37,438 nt of DNA from Bacteroidales bacterium (GCA_030668615.1 DAOUTQ010000013.1:1-37438), one strand, 5' to 3'. Shown: positions 15,037 to 23,317, counted from the stretch's first letter. Translations and numbers: made by a program. Notes: generated by a model from the letters alone, not told the origin.

Positions 15037-16102
15037 TTAAAATGTCTGTTTTAATACTAATATTTATACATACAGCATCTTCCTTTTTTATAATCTCAAA
15101 GCTATAATCATTCTTATATGCATTTTCTAGCCTTTTTCGCACATTCATAAGGCCGGTATTTGTTCCATCATCCTTTGAGTTCTCAATCCATTTTCCTGAG
15201 TTACAAACTGTAATATACAAAATATCATTTTTTATATAAGACTGTAGCAGGACTTTTAATGGCAATTTACTGGTTTTCATACCATGCTTAATGGCATTTT
15301 CGACTAATGGGTGAAGAATAAAACTTAGCACTTTTATTTTTTCAGCCTGCTTTGATATATTATATTCAACCTGTAATTTTTCTTCAAATCGCTTCTTTTC
15401 TATTGATAGATAGTGTTTTATTACTTCAAATTCTCTACTTAATGGTACAAGTTTAACTTCTTTCTGAAGTAATGAATATCTCAAAAACTCAGACAATTCA
15501 GTAATCATTAATTTTGCAGCTTTTTGGTTTTCATCAACTAATGCACGAATAGAATTTAATGAATTAAACAAAAAATGTGGATTGAGTTGATAGCGTAACA
15601 TTTCAAGCTCTGCTGTTTGTGCTAAGACCAAAGCTTCTTCTTTTCGTTCTTTTTCATTTTGAAAGTCAATCCAGAATCTTATTCCGTAATAAAGGGCAAT
15701 CCATCCAAAAAGTAAAAAGAATTGTGCGTAATTTCTTTTTATTAATCCAAAAAATGATAATGTTTTTTTAAAATATAGAATTCTTTTCTCGTCAAAAAAT
15801 GGAAAACTAAGAGAAATATCAAATAAGTACCACGCAATGGTTACAAAATAAATTGTTAAAATTAACACTCCTGAAATAACAATTATTGACCTTATCTTTT
15901 TCTGAATAAATCTTAAATAATATCTTAACAATGACGTGACAATAAATCCTGTTAAGTAAGTTATGAAATTCAGATAGAAAGTAAGAAAATCAGGAATTTT
16001 ACCCTTTCCGAAGAAGAAAAGCATTGCAACTCCGTAAAGAATCCAGCCTATTGCATTAGCTATCCAAAATACACGATTGATATTTTTGGTGTTCAATTTC
16101 AT
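15029..16102 (-). CDS. LytS-type sensor histidine kinase
   Basis: This 357-residue inner-membrane kinase has about four transmembrane segments in the first 145 residues (around 12-32, 38-60, 72-95, 125-145). A short coiled linker leads to the His_kinase domain (about 165-250) with phospho-acceptor H176 in YQLNPHFLFNSLNS. The ATPase domain (about 255-355) shows the N box LVENAIKHG (N269) and a GLMNVRKRL G-box. There is no separate periplasmic sensor domain, so the signal is probably felt in or near the membrane. It forms a two-gene unit with the LytTR regulator, overlapping by 8 bp. Confidence 0.92.
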   Translation of the reverse strand: MKLNTKNINRVFWIANAIGWILYGVAMLFFFGKGKIPDFLTFYLNFITYLTGFIVTSLLRYYLRFIQKKIRSIIVISGVLILTIYFVTIAWYLFDISLSFPFFDEKRILYFKKTLSFFGLIKRNYAQFFLLFGWIALYYGIRFWIDFQNEKERKEEALVLAQTAELEMLRYQLNPHFLFNSLNSIRALVDENQKAAKLMITELSEFLRYSLLQKEVKLVPLSREFEVIKHYLSIEKKRFEEKLQVEYNISKQAEKIKVLSFILHPLVENAIKHGMKTSKLPLKVLLQSYIKNDILYITVCNSGKWIENSKDDGTNTGLMNVRKRLENAYKNDYSFEIIKKEDAVCINISIKTDILNE

Positions 16103-16159
16103 TAATGGGAATTTTATGCTAATATCTAAAAAATATCCTAAGAATTAAAACAAATATAG

Positions 16160-16208
16160 ATTAACGGTTAGGGAGTTCGATAAAAGGTATTTTACAATTA
16201 ACCTTTTA
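16160..16208. promoter_or_regulatory. Possible LytTR operator between the kinase gene and the ankyrin-MBL gene
   Basis: ATTAACGGT (16160-16168) and ATAAAAGGT (16180-16188) match at 7 of 9 positions with a 20-bp period. The first reads ACCGTTAAT on the minus strand, a good LytTR half-site. The second forms a perfect 8-bp inverted repeat (TAAAAGGT/ACCTTTTA) with 16201-16208. The site lies between divergent genes and could control either. This is a pattern match only. Confidence 0.3.
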
Positions 16209-16295
16209 AAGAACTAAATATCCGCTTATCGAAATACTATTTAATTATTGTATTAATATTTGGAATTTAGCTTCTTTAATCAAACAAAAAAAAAT

Positions 16296-18533
16296 ATGAA
16301 AAAATTATTAGGATGTTTTGTTATTGTAAGTCTTCTTTTTCCTGCTGTACTTTTTGCACAGGAAAATACAACAGAGAAGTTATTTTCATCAATAAGAAAA
16401 GGTGAATTAGAGACAGTTAAAACTATTATAGAAAAAGATAATTCTGTAATAAATGTTATTAATCGTACAGGTTCAACACCATTAATTTTTGCTGCATCTT
16501 TAAATCAAGTAGAAATTTGTAATTACTTAATTGATAACAATGCTGATGTAGATGCAGCTAATGCGAATGGAAGCACAGCAATACAGTTCGCTTCTTTAAA
16601 TGGTCAATTGGATTTAGTTAAGAAATTAATTGGAAAGGGAGCAAAAGTAAATGTTTGGAATAATTTAGGTCGTAATGCAATACATTATGCAGCATTTAGT
16701 GGAAATATTGAGTTATTCGAGTATTTAGAAAGTAAAGGCCTGGATATGACACCTGCTACAGCTGACGGAGGAACAATGTTACATTGGGCTTGTTATGGTG
16801 GTAATATTGAAATGGTAAAATACTTATTAAACCGTGATTTTAGTCTTGATAGTAAAGATAGAGATGGAAATACAGTGTTATTATGGGCATCAACAGGAAA
16901 TAGTATAGAAATGATTAAATTTTTGGTTGACGAAAAAGGAATGGATGTAAGAGGGGATGATAAAACAGGAAATACAGTAATACAAATGGCAGCGTCTAGA
17001 GGAAATATTGATGGCATAAAGTATTTCTTATCAAAAGGGTTTGAAATAGATGAAAAATTTGAAAACGGTGAATCCTTAATACATTTAGTTGGTAACATTG
17101 GAGATGTTGATTTTTTAAAATATTTACTTGAAAAAGGAGTTGATGTAAATGCTACAAGTAATACAGGAAGTACAGCATTAAATAATGCAGCTTTTGCAGG
17201 TAATATTGAAATAATTGCATTATTAATGGACAACGGAGCTTTAATTGCACCTAAAATTTGTAAAGAATCGGCATGTGCAGAATCTCCAACACCTTTACAC
17301 AATGCAGCGTGGCGTTCACCAAATGTTATAGAATATTTTATTAATAATGGTGTTGATGTAAATATTCTTGATAATAATTATAAAACAGCTTTACATAATG
17401 CATTGAGAGGTGATAGCATAAGAAACATAAAACTATTGTGTGACGCTAACATAAATATAAATCAACAAGATAAGAATGGATTGACAGCTTTACATACTGG
17501 TACAAGGCAAGGTAAGGTAGAAGGAATAAAATCATTATTAAAATATAATCCGGATGTAAATATTGCTGATATTTCAGGAAGAACGCCTTTACATTATGCT
17601 GCAATTAAAGGTAATAATGAAATCATTAATTTGTTACTTAAGAATAATGCAGATATTAATTTAAAAGATATAAAAGGTAATTCTACTTTAGATTTGGCAA
17701 AGTATTATGGGAATACTAAGTCTGCGAAAGTATTAACTGTGAGTGGAGCTAAAAGCTTTAAGAAGTCTAAAAGTTTATTTGAAAAAGACTTGGCTATAGG
17801 CGAATCTGCTATTTGGTATTTAGATCATAGTGGTTATGCTATTAAAACAAAGAATAATCTTTTAATTTTTGATTATTGGGAGAGACAGCCATTAACAGAA
17901 AATGGAAATTTAAATAATGGTTATATTAATCCTGAAGAATTAAAAGATTTAAATGTAACAGTATTTGTTTCTCATACACATGGAGATCATTTTTCACAAG
18001 TGATTTTTGATTGGAAAGATAAAATTAAAAATATAAACTATGTTTTAGGTTTTGAACATAATACAGAAGTTGATTACAAGTATATTCCGGCCAGAGAAAC
18101 AAAAGAAGTTGGTAATGTTAAAATTACTCCCGTAGTTTCAAACGATTCAGGCCAGGGATTTTATGTTGAAGTTGATGGTGTTACAATTTTCCATCCAGGA
18201 GATCATACAAATATAAGTCGTGATATGTGTCCGAATTATACAGGCGATATTAAGTTCTTGCGGGAAAAATATAAGCAAACTGACATTGCATTTTACCCTG
18301 TTACCGGATGTAGATTTCGCGACAAAGTTGCTTTAAAAATGGGAACTGAGTTTGCTTTAAAAACTATGAAACCTATGCTTGCATTACCTATGCATGGTTC
18401 CGGTAATGAATATGAATATAAAAGAGTTGCTGAAGAGTTTAACAAGGAATTAGGTATTGATAGCTTCAAATATCCATTAAATAGAGGTGATCGCTTTTAT
18501 TATAATAACTCAAGTTTAAGTTCAATTAAGTAG
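16296..18533 (+). CDS. Exported ankyrin-repeat protein fused to a metallo-beta-lactamase-fold domain
   Basis: The start is placed at the ATG at 16296, because it directly opens a signal peptide (MKKLLGCFVIVSLLFPAVLFAQ-like, about 22 residues); an upstream TTG at 16260 would add 12 hydrophilic residues. The 745-residue product has about 13 ankyrin repeats (about 24-485), with repeated G-T-PLH-AA cores. A UlaG-like metallo-beta-lactamase fold (about 500-735) follows. Metal motifs, numbered from this start, are HTHGDH (H560, H562, D564, H565), HPGDH (D636) and MHGSG (H700), so a dinuclear site appears intact. The substrate is unknown; ascorbate-phosphate lactonase and phosphodiesterase relatives exist. 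A strong terminator follows. Confidence 0.85.
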   Translation: MKKLLGCFVIVSLLFPAVLFAQENTTEKLFSSIRKGELETVKTIIEKDNSVINVINRTGSTPLIFAASLNQVEICNYLIDNNADVDAANANGSTAIQFASLNGQLDLVKKLIGKGAKVNVWNNLGRNAIHYAAFSGNIELFEYLESKGLDMTPATADGGTMLHWACYGGNIEMVKYLLNRDFSLDSKDRDGNTVLLWASTGNSIEMIKFLVDEKGMDVRGDDKTGNTVIQMAASRGNIDGIKYFLSKGFEIDEKFENGESLIHLVGNIGDVDFLKYLLEKGVDVNATSNTGSTALNNAAFAGNIEIIALLMDNGALIAPKICKESACAESPTPLHNAAWRSPNVIEYFINNGVDVNILDNNYKTALHNALRGDSIRNIKLLCDANININQQDKNGLTALHTGTRQGKVEGIKSLLKYNPDVNIADISGRTPLHYAAIKGNNEIINLLLKNNADINLKDIKGNSTLDLAKYYGNTKSAKVLTVSGAKSFKKSKSLFEKDLAIGESAIWYLDHSGYAIKTKNNLLIFDYWERQPLTENGNLNNGYINPEELKDLNVTVFVSHTHGDHFSQVIFDWKDKIKNINYVLGFEHNTEVDYKYIPARETKEVGNVKITPVVSNDSGQGFYVEVDGVTIFHPGDHTNISRDMCPNYTGDIKFLREKYKQTDIAFYPVTGCRFRDKVALKMGTEFALKTMKPMLALPMHGSGNEYEYKRVAEEFNKELGIDSFKYPLNRGDRFYYNNSSLSSIK

Positions 18534-18556
18534 AGTGATTTCATAGTCAGGTTAGT

Positions 18557-18591
18557 AAAAAAGCCAACTGATTTTATCAGTTGGCTTTTTT
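18557..18591 (+). terminator. Strong terminator after the ankyrin-MBL gene
   Basis: A 15-bp perfect stem (18557-18571 with 18577-18591) with A and T runs on its two sides forms a terminator that works on either strand. It lies 24 bp past the ankyrin-MBL stop. The 137 bp from here to the stop of the TauE-like gene show no further structure that I could recognise. Confidence 0.88.
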
Positions 18592-18728
18592 AGATATTTT
18601 TATTTTGCATGTTCTGATTTAGGAACTTATACCAATTCTTCATCAAAATGTCGTATTTAAAATCTAGTTTAAAGTTTAGAATTGTTAATGCCGTTACATA
18701 TTGAATAATAATCGGTATTAAAATGCGT

Positions 18729-19538
18729 TTATTTAAATAGTGCAGGAATGTTTAACAAATAAGCTGAGAAAACTACAATTACAATTATTAATACCCAACG
18801 TACAAAATTACTTCCCCAACTAATTGCCATTTTAGAACCTACGATTCCTCCAAATACATTTCCGATAGCTGCAATTAATCCTATTCCATAATGAACCTGA
18901 TCGTTCATGATAAAAACTGCTAAAGCAAAAGGACTATATAAAAAGACTATCATTACTTTTATTGCATTAGCCTTTACTAAATCATATCCTGCATTTAAAA
19001 CTAATACTGAAAGCATAAAGATTCCAACTCCAATATGAATGAATCCTCCATATAAACCAATAATGAAGAAAAGTAGAAGTTGTATAATGGTAGGTTTGCT
19101 TTGAATTTTTTGAATTTGGTTTTTAAGCCAACGTTCAGTTTTGTAGAAGATAAAAAACAACATTATAAGCAATATTCCTGCTAATATTTTTTCAAAAACA
19201 GCTTCGTTGATTTCAGTTGCAATTTGAGCTCCTAAAATCGATCCTATTACAACAGGAATCGCAAGTTTAAATCCTTTTCTCCAATCTAAAGCATTGTGTC
19301 GTTTAAAATTTAAAGTAGAAGCAAACGTTTGCATTATTACACCCAAACGTATTGTCCCATTAGCAAGATTTACAGGTAAACCAAGCATCATGAAAAGAGA
19401 ATATGTGATTACAGTCCCGCTTCCGGCAATAGTATTAATAACTCCAACTAAAAACCCTGCGAGAATCAATAAGGCTATTATTCCTGGAGAATAAATATAA
19501 GCATTCTTTAAAAAGTCTATTGATATAGTTAGAAGCAT
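18729..19538 (-). CDS. TauE/SafE-family (TSUP) anion exporter
   Basis: This 269-residue inner-membrane protein has about eight hydrophobic segments and the TSUP-family signature GVINTIAGSGTVITY (about 32-46), with a second related repeat starting near FFIIGLYGGFIHIGVG. Family members move sulfite, sulfoacetate, taurine-derived anions or other organosulfur compounds. Its exact substrate cannot be read from sequence. It is a single gene flanked by the ankyrin-MBL terminator and by a REP-like repeat upstream. A sulfur-related transporter and cysQ lie about 4-7 kb away, which is a suggestive but weak link. Confidence 0.85.
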   Translation of the reverse strand: MLLTISIDFLKNAYIYSPGIIALLILAGFLVGVINTIAGSGTVITYSLFMMLGLPVNLANGTIRLGVIMQTFASTLNFKRHNALDWRKGFKLAIPVVIGSILGAQIATEINEAVFEKILAGILLIMLFFIFYKTERWLKNQIQKIQSKPTIIQLLLFFIIGLYGGFIHIGVGIFMLSVLVLNAGYDLVKANAIKVMIVFLYSPFALAVFIMNDQVHYGIGLIAAIGNVFGGIVGSKMAISWGSNFVRWVLIIVIVVFSAYLLNIPALFK

Positions 19539-19554
19539 ATTTTACAATTTCTTA

Positions 19555-19627
19555 TGTCATTCCCGTGAAAACGGGAATCTCTTACTACACTTAAATTATG
19601 AGATCCCCAATCAAGTTGGGGATGACA
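19555..19627 (+). repeat. REP-like double hairpin upstream of the TauE-like gene
   Basis: Two hairpins lie between TGTCA and TGACA ends. The first is ATTCCCGT/ACGGGAAT (19559-19578) and the second is ATCCCCAA/TTGGGGAT (19603-19623). A related copy in the opposite orientation forms the core of the element at 24990-25126. Such TGTCATTCCCGTGAAAACGGGAATC-type repeats are typical dispersed intergenic elements in Bacteroidota. Confidence 0.75.
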
Positions 19628-19642
19628 AATTCACCTATTAAA

Positions 19643-19670
19643 AATCCTGTCTGAATGAACAGACAGGATT
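19643..19670 (-). terminator. Terminator of pepD
   Basis: An 11-bp perfect stem (AATCCTGTCTG at 19643-19653 with 19660-19670) has a 6-nt loop. On the minus strand it is followed by a T run, 28 bp beyond the pepD stop. Confidence 0.85.
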
Positions 19671-19697
19671 ACAATATTAAGTAAAAATTAGATTACT

Positions 19698-21158
19698 CTA
19701 ATTACTTGGTATATTTTTTAATACATCAATTAACAAATCCCAGAATTTAACAGTAGTTTCAATATCAATTCTTTCTTCTGGTGTATGAGCTCCTTTAATA
19801 GTTGGACCAAAAGAAATCATATCTAAATAAGGATATTTTTCTAAGAAAAGTCCGCATTCTAATCCTGCATGGATAGCTCTAACTATAGGTTTAACTCCAA
19901 ATAACTTTTCATAAGATTTTTCAGTAATTTTCATTATATCAGAGTTTGTATTTGGTTTCCATCCTGGATATCCTTCGCCATGTTTCACTTTAGCACCAGC
20001 TAAACGGAAAACACTTTCTACTTTACTTGCAATATCATATTTTGCTGTTTCTATTGAGCTACGTTGACTTGTTGTAATAAAAATCTGATTGTCTTCAATA
20101 AATTTTATCGATGCAAGATTTGTTGATGTTTCAACTAAACCTTTAATATCCATACTCATTGCAAATACACCATGAGGACATGCGTACAAACTATTTAATA
20201 ATGCAAACTGAGTGTCTTCATCAATTACAAAGTTAGGTAAATCAGCTTCTTCAATTTCAAGTTCTAATTTAGGTTCTGTAACTGCAAGCTCATTTTTAAC
20301 TGCTGGTGCAAAATCATTAAATAAAGTAATTAATTCAGCTTTTTCGTCTTTATGAATAGTAATATGAACAAATGCTTCACGAGGAATTGCATTACGTGCT
20401 TTTCCTCCATCAAAATCACCAAGTTTAATATCCAATTCATTACAAGCATTCCATAGAAAGCGATTCATTATCTTAATTGAATTACCTAATCCTTTCTCAA
20501 TTTCGTCTCCAGAATGACCTCCGTTTAAGCCTTTTACACTAATTTTTATTCCGACATGATTTTCAGGAACTGATTCCTCATCATAATCGAAAATAGCTAA
20601 AGTGTCAATTCCTCCGGCACAACCAATAAACAATTCACCTTCATCTTCTGAGTCGAGATTTATTAGAATTTTGCCTTCGAAGAAACCTGATTGCAATGCA
20701 AATGCACCTGATAATCCTGTTTCTTCATCAACTGTAAATAAACACTCAATAGGTCCGTGTTCTACATCTGTTGATGTTAACAAAGCCATTTGAGCAGCAA
20801 CTCCAATTCCATCATCAGCACCTAAGGTTGTACCTTTTGCTTTTACCCAATTGCCATCAATAACAGGCTGAATAGGATCGGTTTCGAAGTTGTGATTTGT
20901 ACCTTCATTGGCTTCACAAACCATATCAATATGACTTTGTAAAACAACTGTTTTTGTATTTTCTTTTCCCGCTGTTGCAGATTTTGAGATTAAAACATTT
21001 CCAATCTCATCGCGTTTTGTATTTAGATTATTGTTTTTTCCAAAATCAAGTAAAAATTGAATTATTTTTTCTTCTTTTTTAGATTGACGAGGTATTTGAC
21101 AAATATCTTCGAAATATTCCCAAACAACTTTTGGTTCCAGATTACTTAGTATTTTCAT
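19698..21158 (-). CDS. pepD: Aminoacyl-histidine dipeptidase PepD (M20C)
   Basis: This 486-residue cytosolic metallopeptidase would hydrolyse a broad range of dipeptides, including X-His. Metal-site motifs of M20 are complete: QSHIDMV (H76, D78), TLGADDGIGV (bridging D115), VDEETG (catalytic E145, ligand E146) and the late IHAGLECG and GAHTPEERI segments. The length matches PepD. The central dimerisation domain (about 200-390) is present. No signal peptide is seen. It is a single-gene unit with its own candidate promoter (21202-21232) and terminator. It could finish the breakdown of peptides produced by the secreted proteases elsewhere in the window. Confidence 0.93.
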   Translation of the reverse strand: MKILSNLEPKVVWEYFEDICQIPRQSKKEEKIIQFLLDFGKNNNLNTKRDEIGNVLISKSATAGKENTKTVVLQSHIDMVCEANEGTNHNFETDPIQPVIDGNWVKAKGTTLGADDGIGVAAQMALLTSTDVEHGPIECLFTVDEETGLSGAFALQSGFFEGKILINLDSEDEGELFIGCAGGIDTLAIFDYDEESVPENHVGIKISVKGLNGGHSGDEIEKGLGNSIKIMNRFLWNACNELDIKLGDFDGGKARNAIPREAFVHITIHKDEKAELITLFNDFAPAVKNELAVTEPKLELEIEEADLPNFVIDEDTQFALLNSLYACPHGVFAMSMDIKGLVETSTNLASIKFIEDNQIFITTSQRSSIETAKYDIASKVESVFRLAGAKVKHGEGYPGWKPNTNSDIMKITEKSYEKLFGVKPIVRAIHAGLECGLFLEKYPYLDMISFGPTIKGAHTPEERIDIETTVKFWDLLIDVLKNIPSN

Positions 21159-21201
21159 TATAATATTTTATTACGATTAATTAAACTAATTATTTAATTT
21201 G

Positions 21202-21232
21202 TAAACATACAAAACAATATAAAACGTGCAAA
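21202..21232 (-). promoter_or_regulatory. Candidate promoter of pepD
   Basis: On the minus strand a TTTG (21229-21232) is followed after exactly 19 bp by TATGTTTA (21202-21209), one base off the TAnnTTTG -7 box. Spacing and both elements agree with the Bacteroidota housekeeping promoter. The start codon is 44 bp downstream. Confidence 0.5.
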
Positions 21233-21342
21233 TAAATGAGTATAAAATAATTATTGAGAAATATTTTTTTTGATCAATTTTGCTGGTTTTTAGTAATTTG
21301 AAAAGATGTTAAAAAACTATTTGCTAAAAAGTTAAAGATCAT

Positions 21343-21372
21343 TTTGTTTGAATAAATTTTATTCTATTTTTA
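21343..21372 (+). promoter_or_regulatory. Possible promoter of the isocitrate/isopropylmalate-type dehydrogenase gene
   Basis: TTTG (21343-21346) and TATTTTTA (21365-21372, last base off consensus) are separated by 18 bp, close to the Bacteroidota spacing. The ATG lies 45 bp further on. In such AT-rich DNA a chance match is possible. Confidence 0.3.
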
Positions 21373-21417
21373 CGATGTCTTAATTTAAATTTATAACTAA
21401 ATCAAAAAAAAGTTAAC

Positions 21418-22617
21418 ATGGCAAAAAGGACAATAGTATCGATGCCCGGTGATGGTATCGGAAGAGTAGTTTTAGAAGAAACAATCCGAGTTCTGGAAGC
21501 TGCTGGATTTGAAGCTGATTATGTTGAAGGTGATATAGGATGGGAATTCTGGTGTAAAGAAGGAAATCCTCTTCCACAGCGAACGCTTGATTTGATCGAA
21601 AAGCACAAAATTGCTTTATTTGGAGCAATAACTTCAAAACCCAAAGATGAAGCTGCTGAGGAATTAATTCCGGAATTACAAAATAAAGGTTTGGTTTATT
21701 CAAGTCCAATTGTTGGTTTACGTCAACATTTTGGTTTGGATATTTGTATGCGTCCATGTAGAACGTTCACAGGCAATCCTCTTAATTTTATTAGAAGAGG
21801 AGCTAATGATACTATCGAAGAGCCTGCAGTTGATGCTGTAATCTTCCGTCAGAATACTGAAGGACTTTATGGTGGCGTTGAATGGAGTAATCCTCCTGAT
21901 ACTGTTTATCATGCTTTAATGACGCATCCTAAATTCGTTAAAAATTTTGGTGAAACTGCACGTGAAGAGATTTCTGTTTCTACTCGTATTTTTACAAAAA
22001 ACGCAACTGAAAGAATCTTAAGAGCTTCTTTTGCATTCGCTAAGGAAAATGGATATAAATCGGTTACTTTATGCGAAAAGCCAAATGTGATAAGAGAAAC
22101 ATCAGGTATGATGTACAAAATGGCTCAACAAATACAAAAAGCAGATTATCCTGAAATAGATCTTTGGAATACAAATATTGATGCTCAAATGATGTGGTTA
22201 ACAAAAAATCCAGAAAATTACGGAGTAATTGTTGCCGGTAATATGTTTGGTGATATTGTTTCTGATGGTTTTGCTGGTTTAATTGGTGGCTTAGGTTTTG
22301 CTTCAAGTGCTCAAATGAATCCTGATTCAGGAGTAGCAGTTTTTGAACCTACTCATGGTTCAGCACCAAAATATGCTGACTATGATGTATCAATTGTTAA
22401 TCCAATTGCTATGGTTGAATCTGCATGTGCAATGCTTGATTTTATTGAAGAAAAAGAAATGGCAATCAAAATCAGAAAAGCTGTTTCTGAAGTAATCTCA
22501 GAAGGTAAAACTCGCACTTATGATATGATGAAAATGTCAGGTCGTCCTGATGTTATTCAAAAAGGTGCTGCATCTACTCAACAAATGGCTGATGCTATTA
22601 TCGCTAAATTAGCGTAA
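21418..22617 (+). CDS. Isocitrate/isopropylmalate-family dehydrogenase (likely isocitrate dehydrogenase)
   Basis: This 399-residue cytosolic enzyme belongs to the beta-decarboxylating dehydrogenase family. Seen are MPGDGIG (9-15), substrate arginines in LRQHFGLDICMRP (R102, R112), TEGLYGG (Y151), catalytic K221, metal aspartates D254, D279 and D283, and HGSAPKYA (313-320). The K318-Y319 pair at the cofactor site resembles that of NADP-using isocitrate dehydrogenases; NAD enzymes usually have Asp-Ile there. The substrate loop TSKPKDEAAEEL is not clearly diagnostic, so isopropylmalate, homoisocitrate or tartrate relatives remain possible. Absence of leu genes nearby favours isocitrate dehydrogenase of the TCA cycle. 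A terminator separates it from the HD gene. Confidence 0.82.
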   Translation: MAKRTIVSMPGDGIGRVVLEETIRVLEAAGFEADYVEGDIGWEFWCKEGNPLPQRTLDLIEKHKIALFGAITSKPKDEAAEELIPELQNKGLVYSSPIVGLRQHFGLDICMRPCRTFTGNPLNFIRRGANDTIEEPAVDAVIFRQNTEGLYGGVEWSNPPDTVYHALMTHPKFVKNFGETAREEISVSTRIFTKNATERILRASFAFAKENGYKSVTLCEKPNVIRETSGMMYKMAQQIQKADYPEIDLWNTNIDAQMMWLTKNPENYGVIVAGNMFGDIVSDGFAGLIGGLGFASSAQMNPDSGVAVFEPTHGSAPKYADYDVSIVNPIAMVESACAMLDFIEEKEMAIKIRKAVSEVISEGKTRTYDMMKMSGRPDVIQKGAASTQQMADAIIAKLA

Positions 22618-22630
22618 TAAAATAATTTCA

Positions 22631-22666
22631 AAGAGGGTACATTAATAAAGTGTATCCTCTTTTTTT
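22631..22666 (+). terminator. Terminator after the dehydrogenase gene
   Basis: An 11-bp stem (22631-22641 with 22651-22661, one G-T pair) is followed by a T run. It lies 14 bp past the stop and 26 bp before the HD-family gene, so read-through into that gene is likely to be limited. Confidence 0.85.
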
Positions 22667-22691
22667 ACCCTAAAATTTAAACTACAATTAT

Positions 22692-23234
22692 ATGAACGCA
22701 AAAGTATTAGAATTATGGCCTGAGCTGGAATGGATTCAGGATGAAAATTTAAGAGAGCAAACTGCAAAAACATGGGAACTCGCATTAGAACGAAGTGTAT
22801 TAACAGTTGATGATCTACAGACAATCCCTTTTACATTATTGGTTCCGACTAAAGTTACTTTTATGGCACATAAACGTGCAGTTGTGCATATTGCAAAGGA
22901 TGCAGGACTAAAATGTAACGAATTTTTTAAAGATGATTTACCTGTTAATATGGATGTAGTTATTGCTGGTGCAATTCTTGCTGATGTAGGTAAATTATTG
23001 GAATATGAAATGGTTGATGGCAAGTCTGTACAGGGAAGCTACGGAAAATATCTTCGTCATCCTTTCTCAGGTGTATCAATTGCAGAAGAATGTGGTGTTC
23101 CTGCTGAAGTTTGTCATATTATTGCAACACATGCCGGCGAAGGTGATATGGTAAAACGTACTACTGAGGCGTATTTAGTTCATCATGCTGATTTTATGAC
23201 TTTCTTACCGTTTAAAAGTAGATTACAACTTTAA
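22692..23234 (+). CDS. HD-domain family protein with an altered HD motif (AD)
   Basis: This 180-residue soluble protein looks like a compact HD/HDIG domain. It has H60 (FMAHKRAVV), then AGAILADVGKL (93-103), where the usual His-Asp pair reads A97-D98. H123 (RHPFSG), H147 (IATHAGEGD) and D167 (VHHADF) follow. All other metal ligands are in place, so the protein may bind one metal or have changed its chemistry. It is followed by a terminator and preceded by one. Its position right after the dehydrogenase could be functional or chance. The substrate is unknown. Confidence 0.7.
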   Translation: MNAKVLELWPELEWIQDENLREQTAKTWELALERSVLTVDDLQTIPFTLLVPTKVTFMAHKRAVVHIAKDAGLKCNEFFKDDLPVNMDVVIAGAILADVGKLLEYEMVDGKSVQGSYGKYLRHPFSGVSIAEECGVPAEVCHIIATHAGEGDMVKRTTEAYLVHHADFMTFLPFKSRLQL

Positions 23235-23255
23235 AATTATAAATTAATGAAATTT

Positions 23256-23281
23256 AAAACCGCCTAATTGGCGGTTTTTTT
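23256..23281 (+). terminator. Terminator after the HD-family gene
   Basis: An 8-bp GC-containing stem (AAACCGCC at 23257-23264 with GGCGGTTT at 23270-23277) is followed by a T run. It lies 22 bp past the stop. Confidence 0.88.
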
Positions 23282-23317
23282 GTATATTTAAGAGTCTAAC
23301 TTAATATTTAAAATTTC

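Noticed and set aside
14308-16102. The two-component pair considered as the T9SS regulators PorX and PorY
   Set aside because: PorX has a receiver plus an alkaline-phosphatase-like domain and PorY is a classical histidine kinase; here the partners have LytTR and LytS-type domains.
16260-16295. TTG start giving a 12-residue extension of the ankyrin-MBL protein
   Set aside because: The ATG at 16296 begins a textbook signal peptide, which the extension would push inward.
16793-17302. A 169-codon open frame on the minus strand within the ankyrin-MBL gene
   Set aside because: It is antisense to the regular ankyrin repeats, has low-complexity Ser/Ile/Phe-rich sequence produced by the repeat periodicity, and shows no family motif.
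21413-21757. A 114-codon minus-strand frame overlapping the start of the dehydrogenase gene, with others at 21909-22306
   Set aside because: They are shadows of a well-supported enzyme with complete catalytic motifs; their Gln/Leu/His-rich translations match nothing recognisable.
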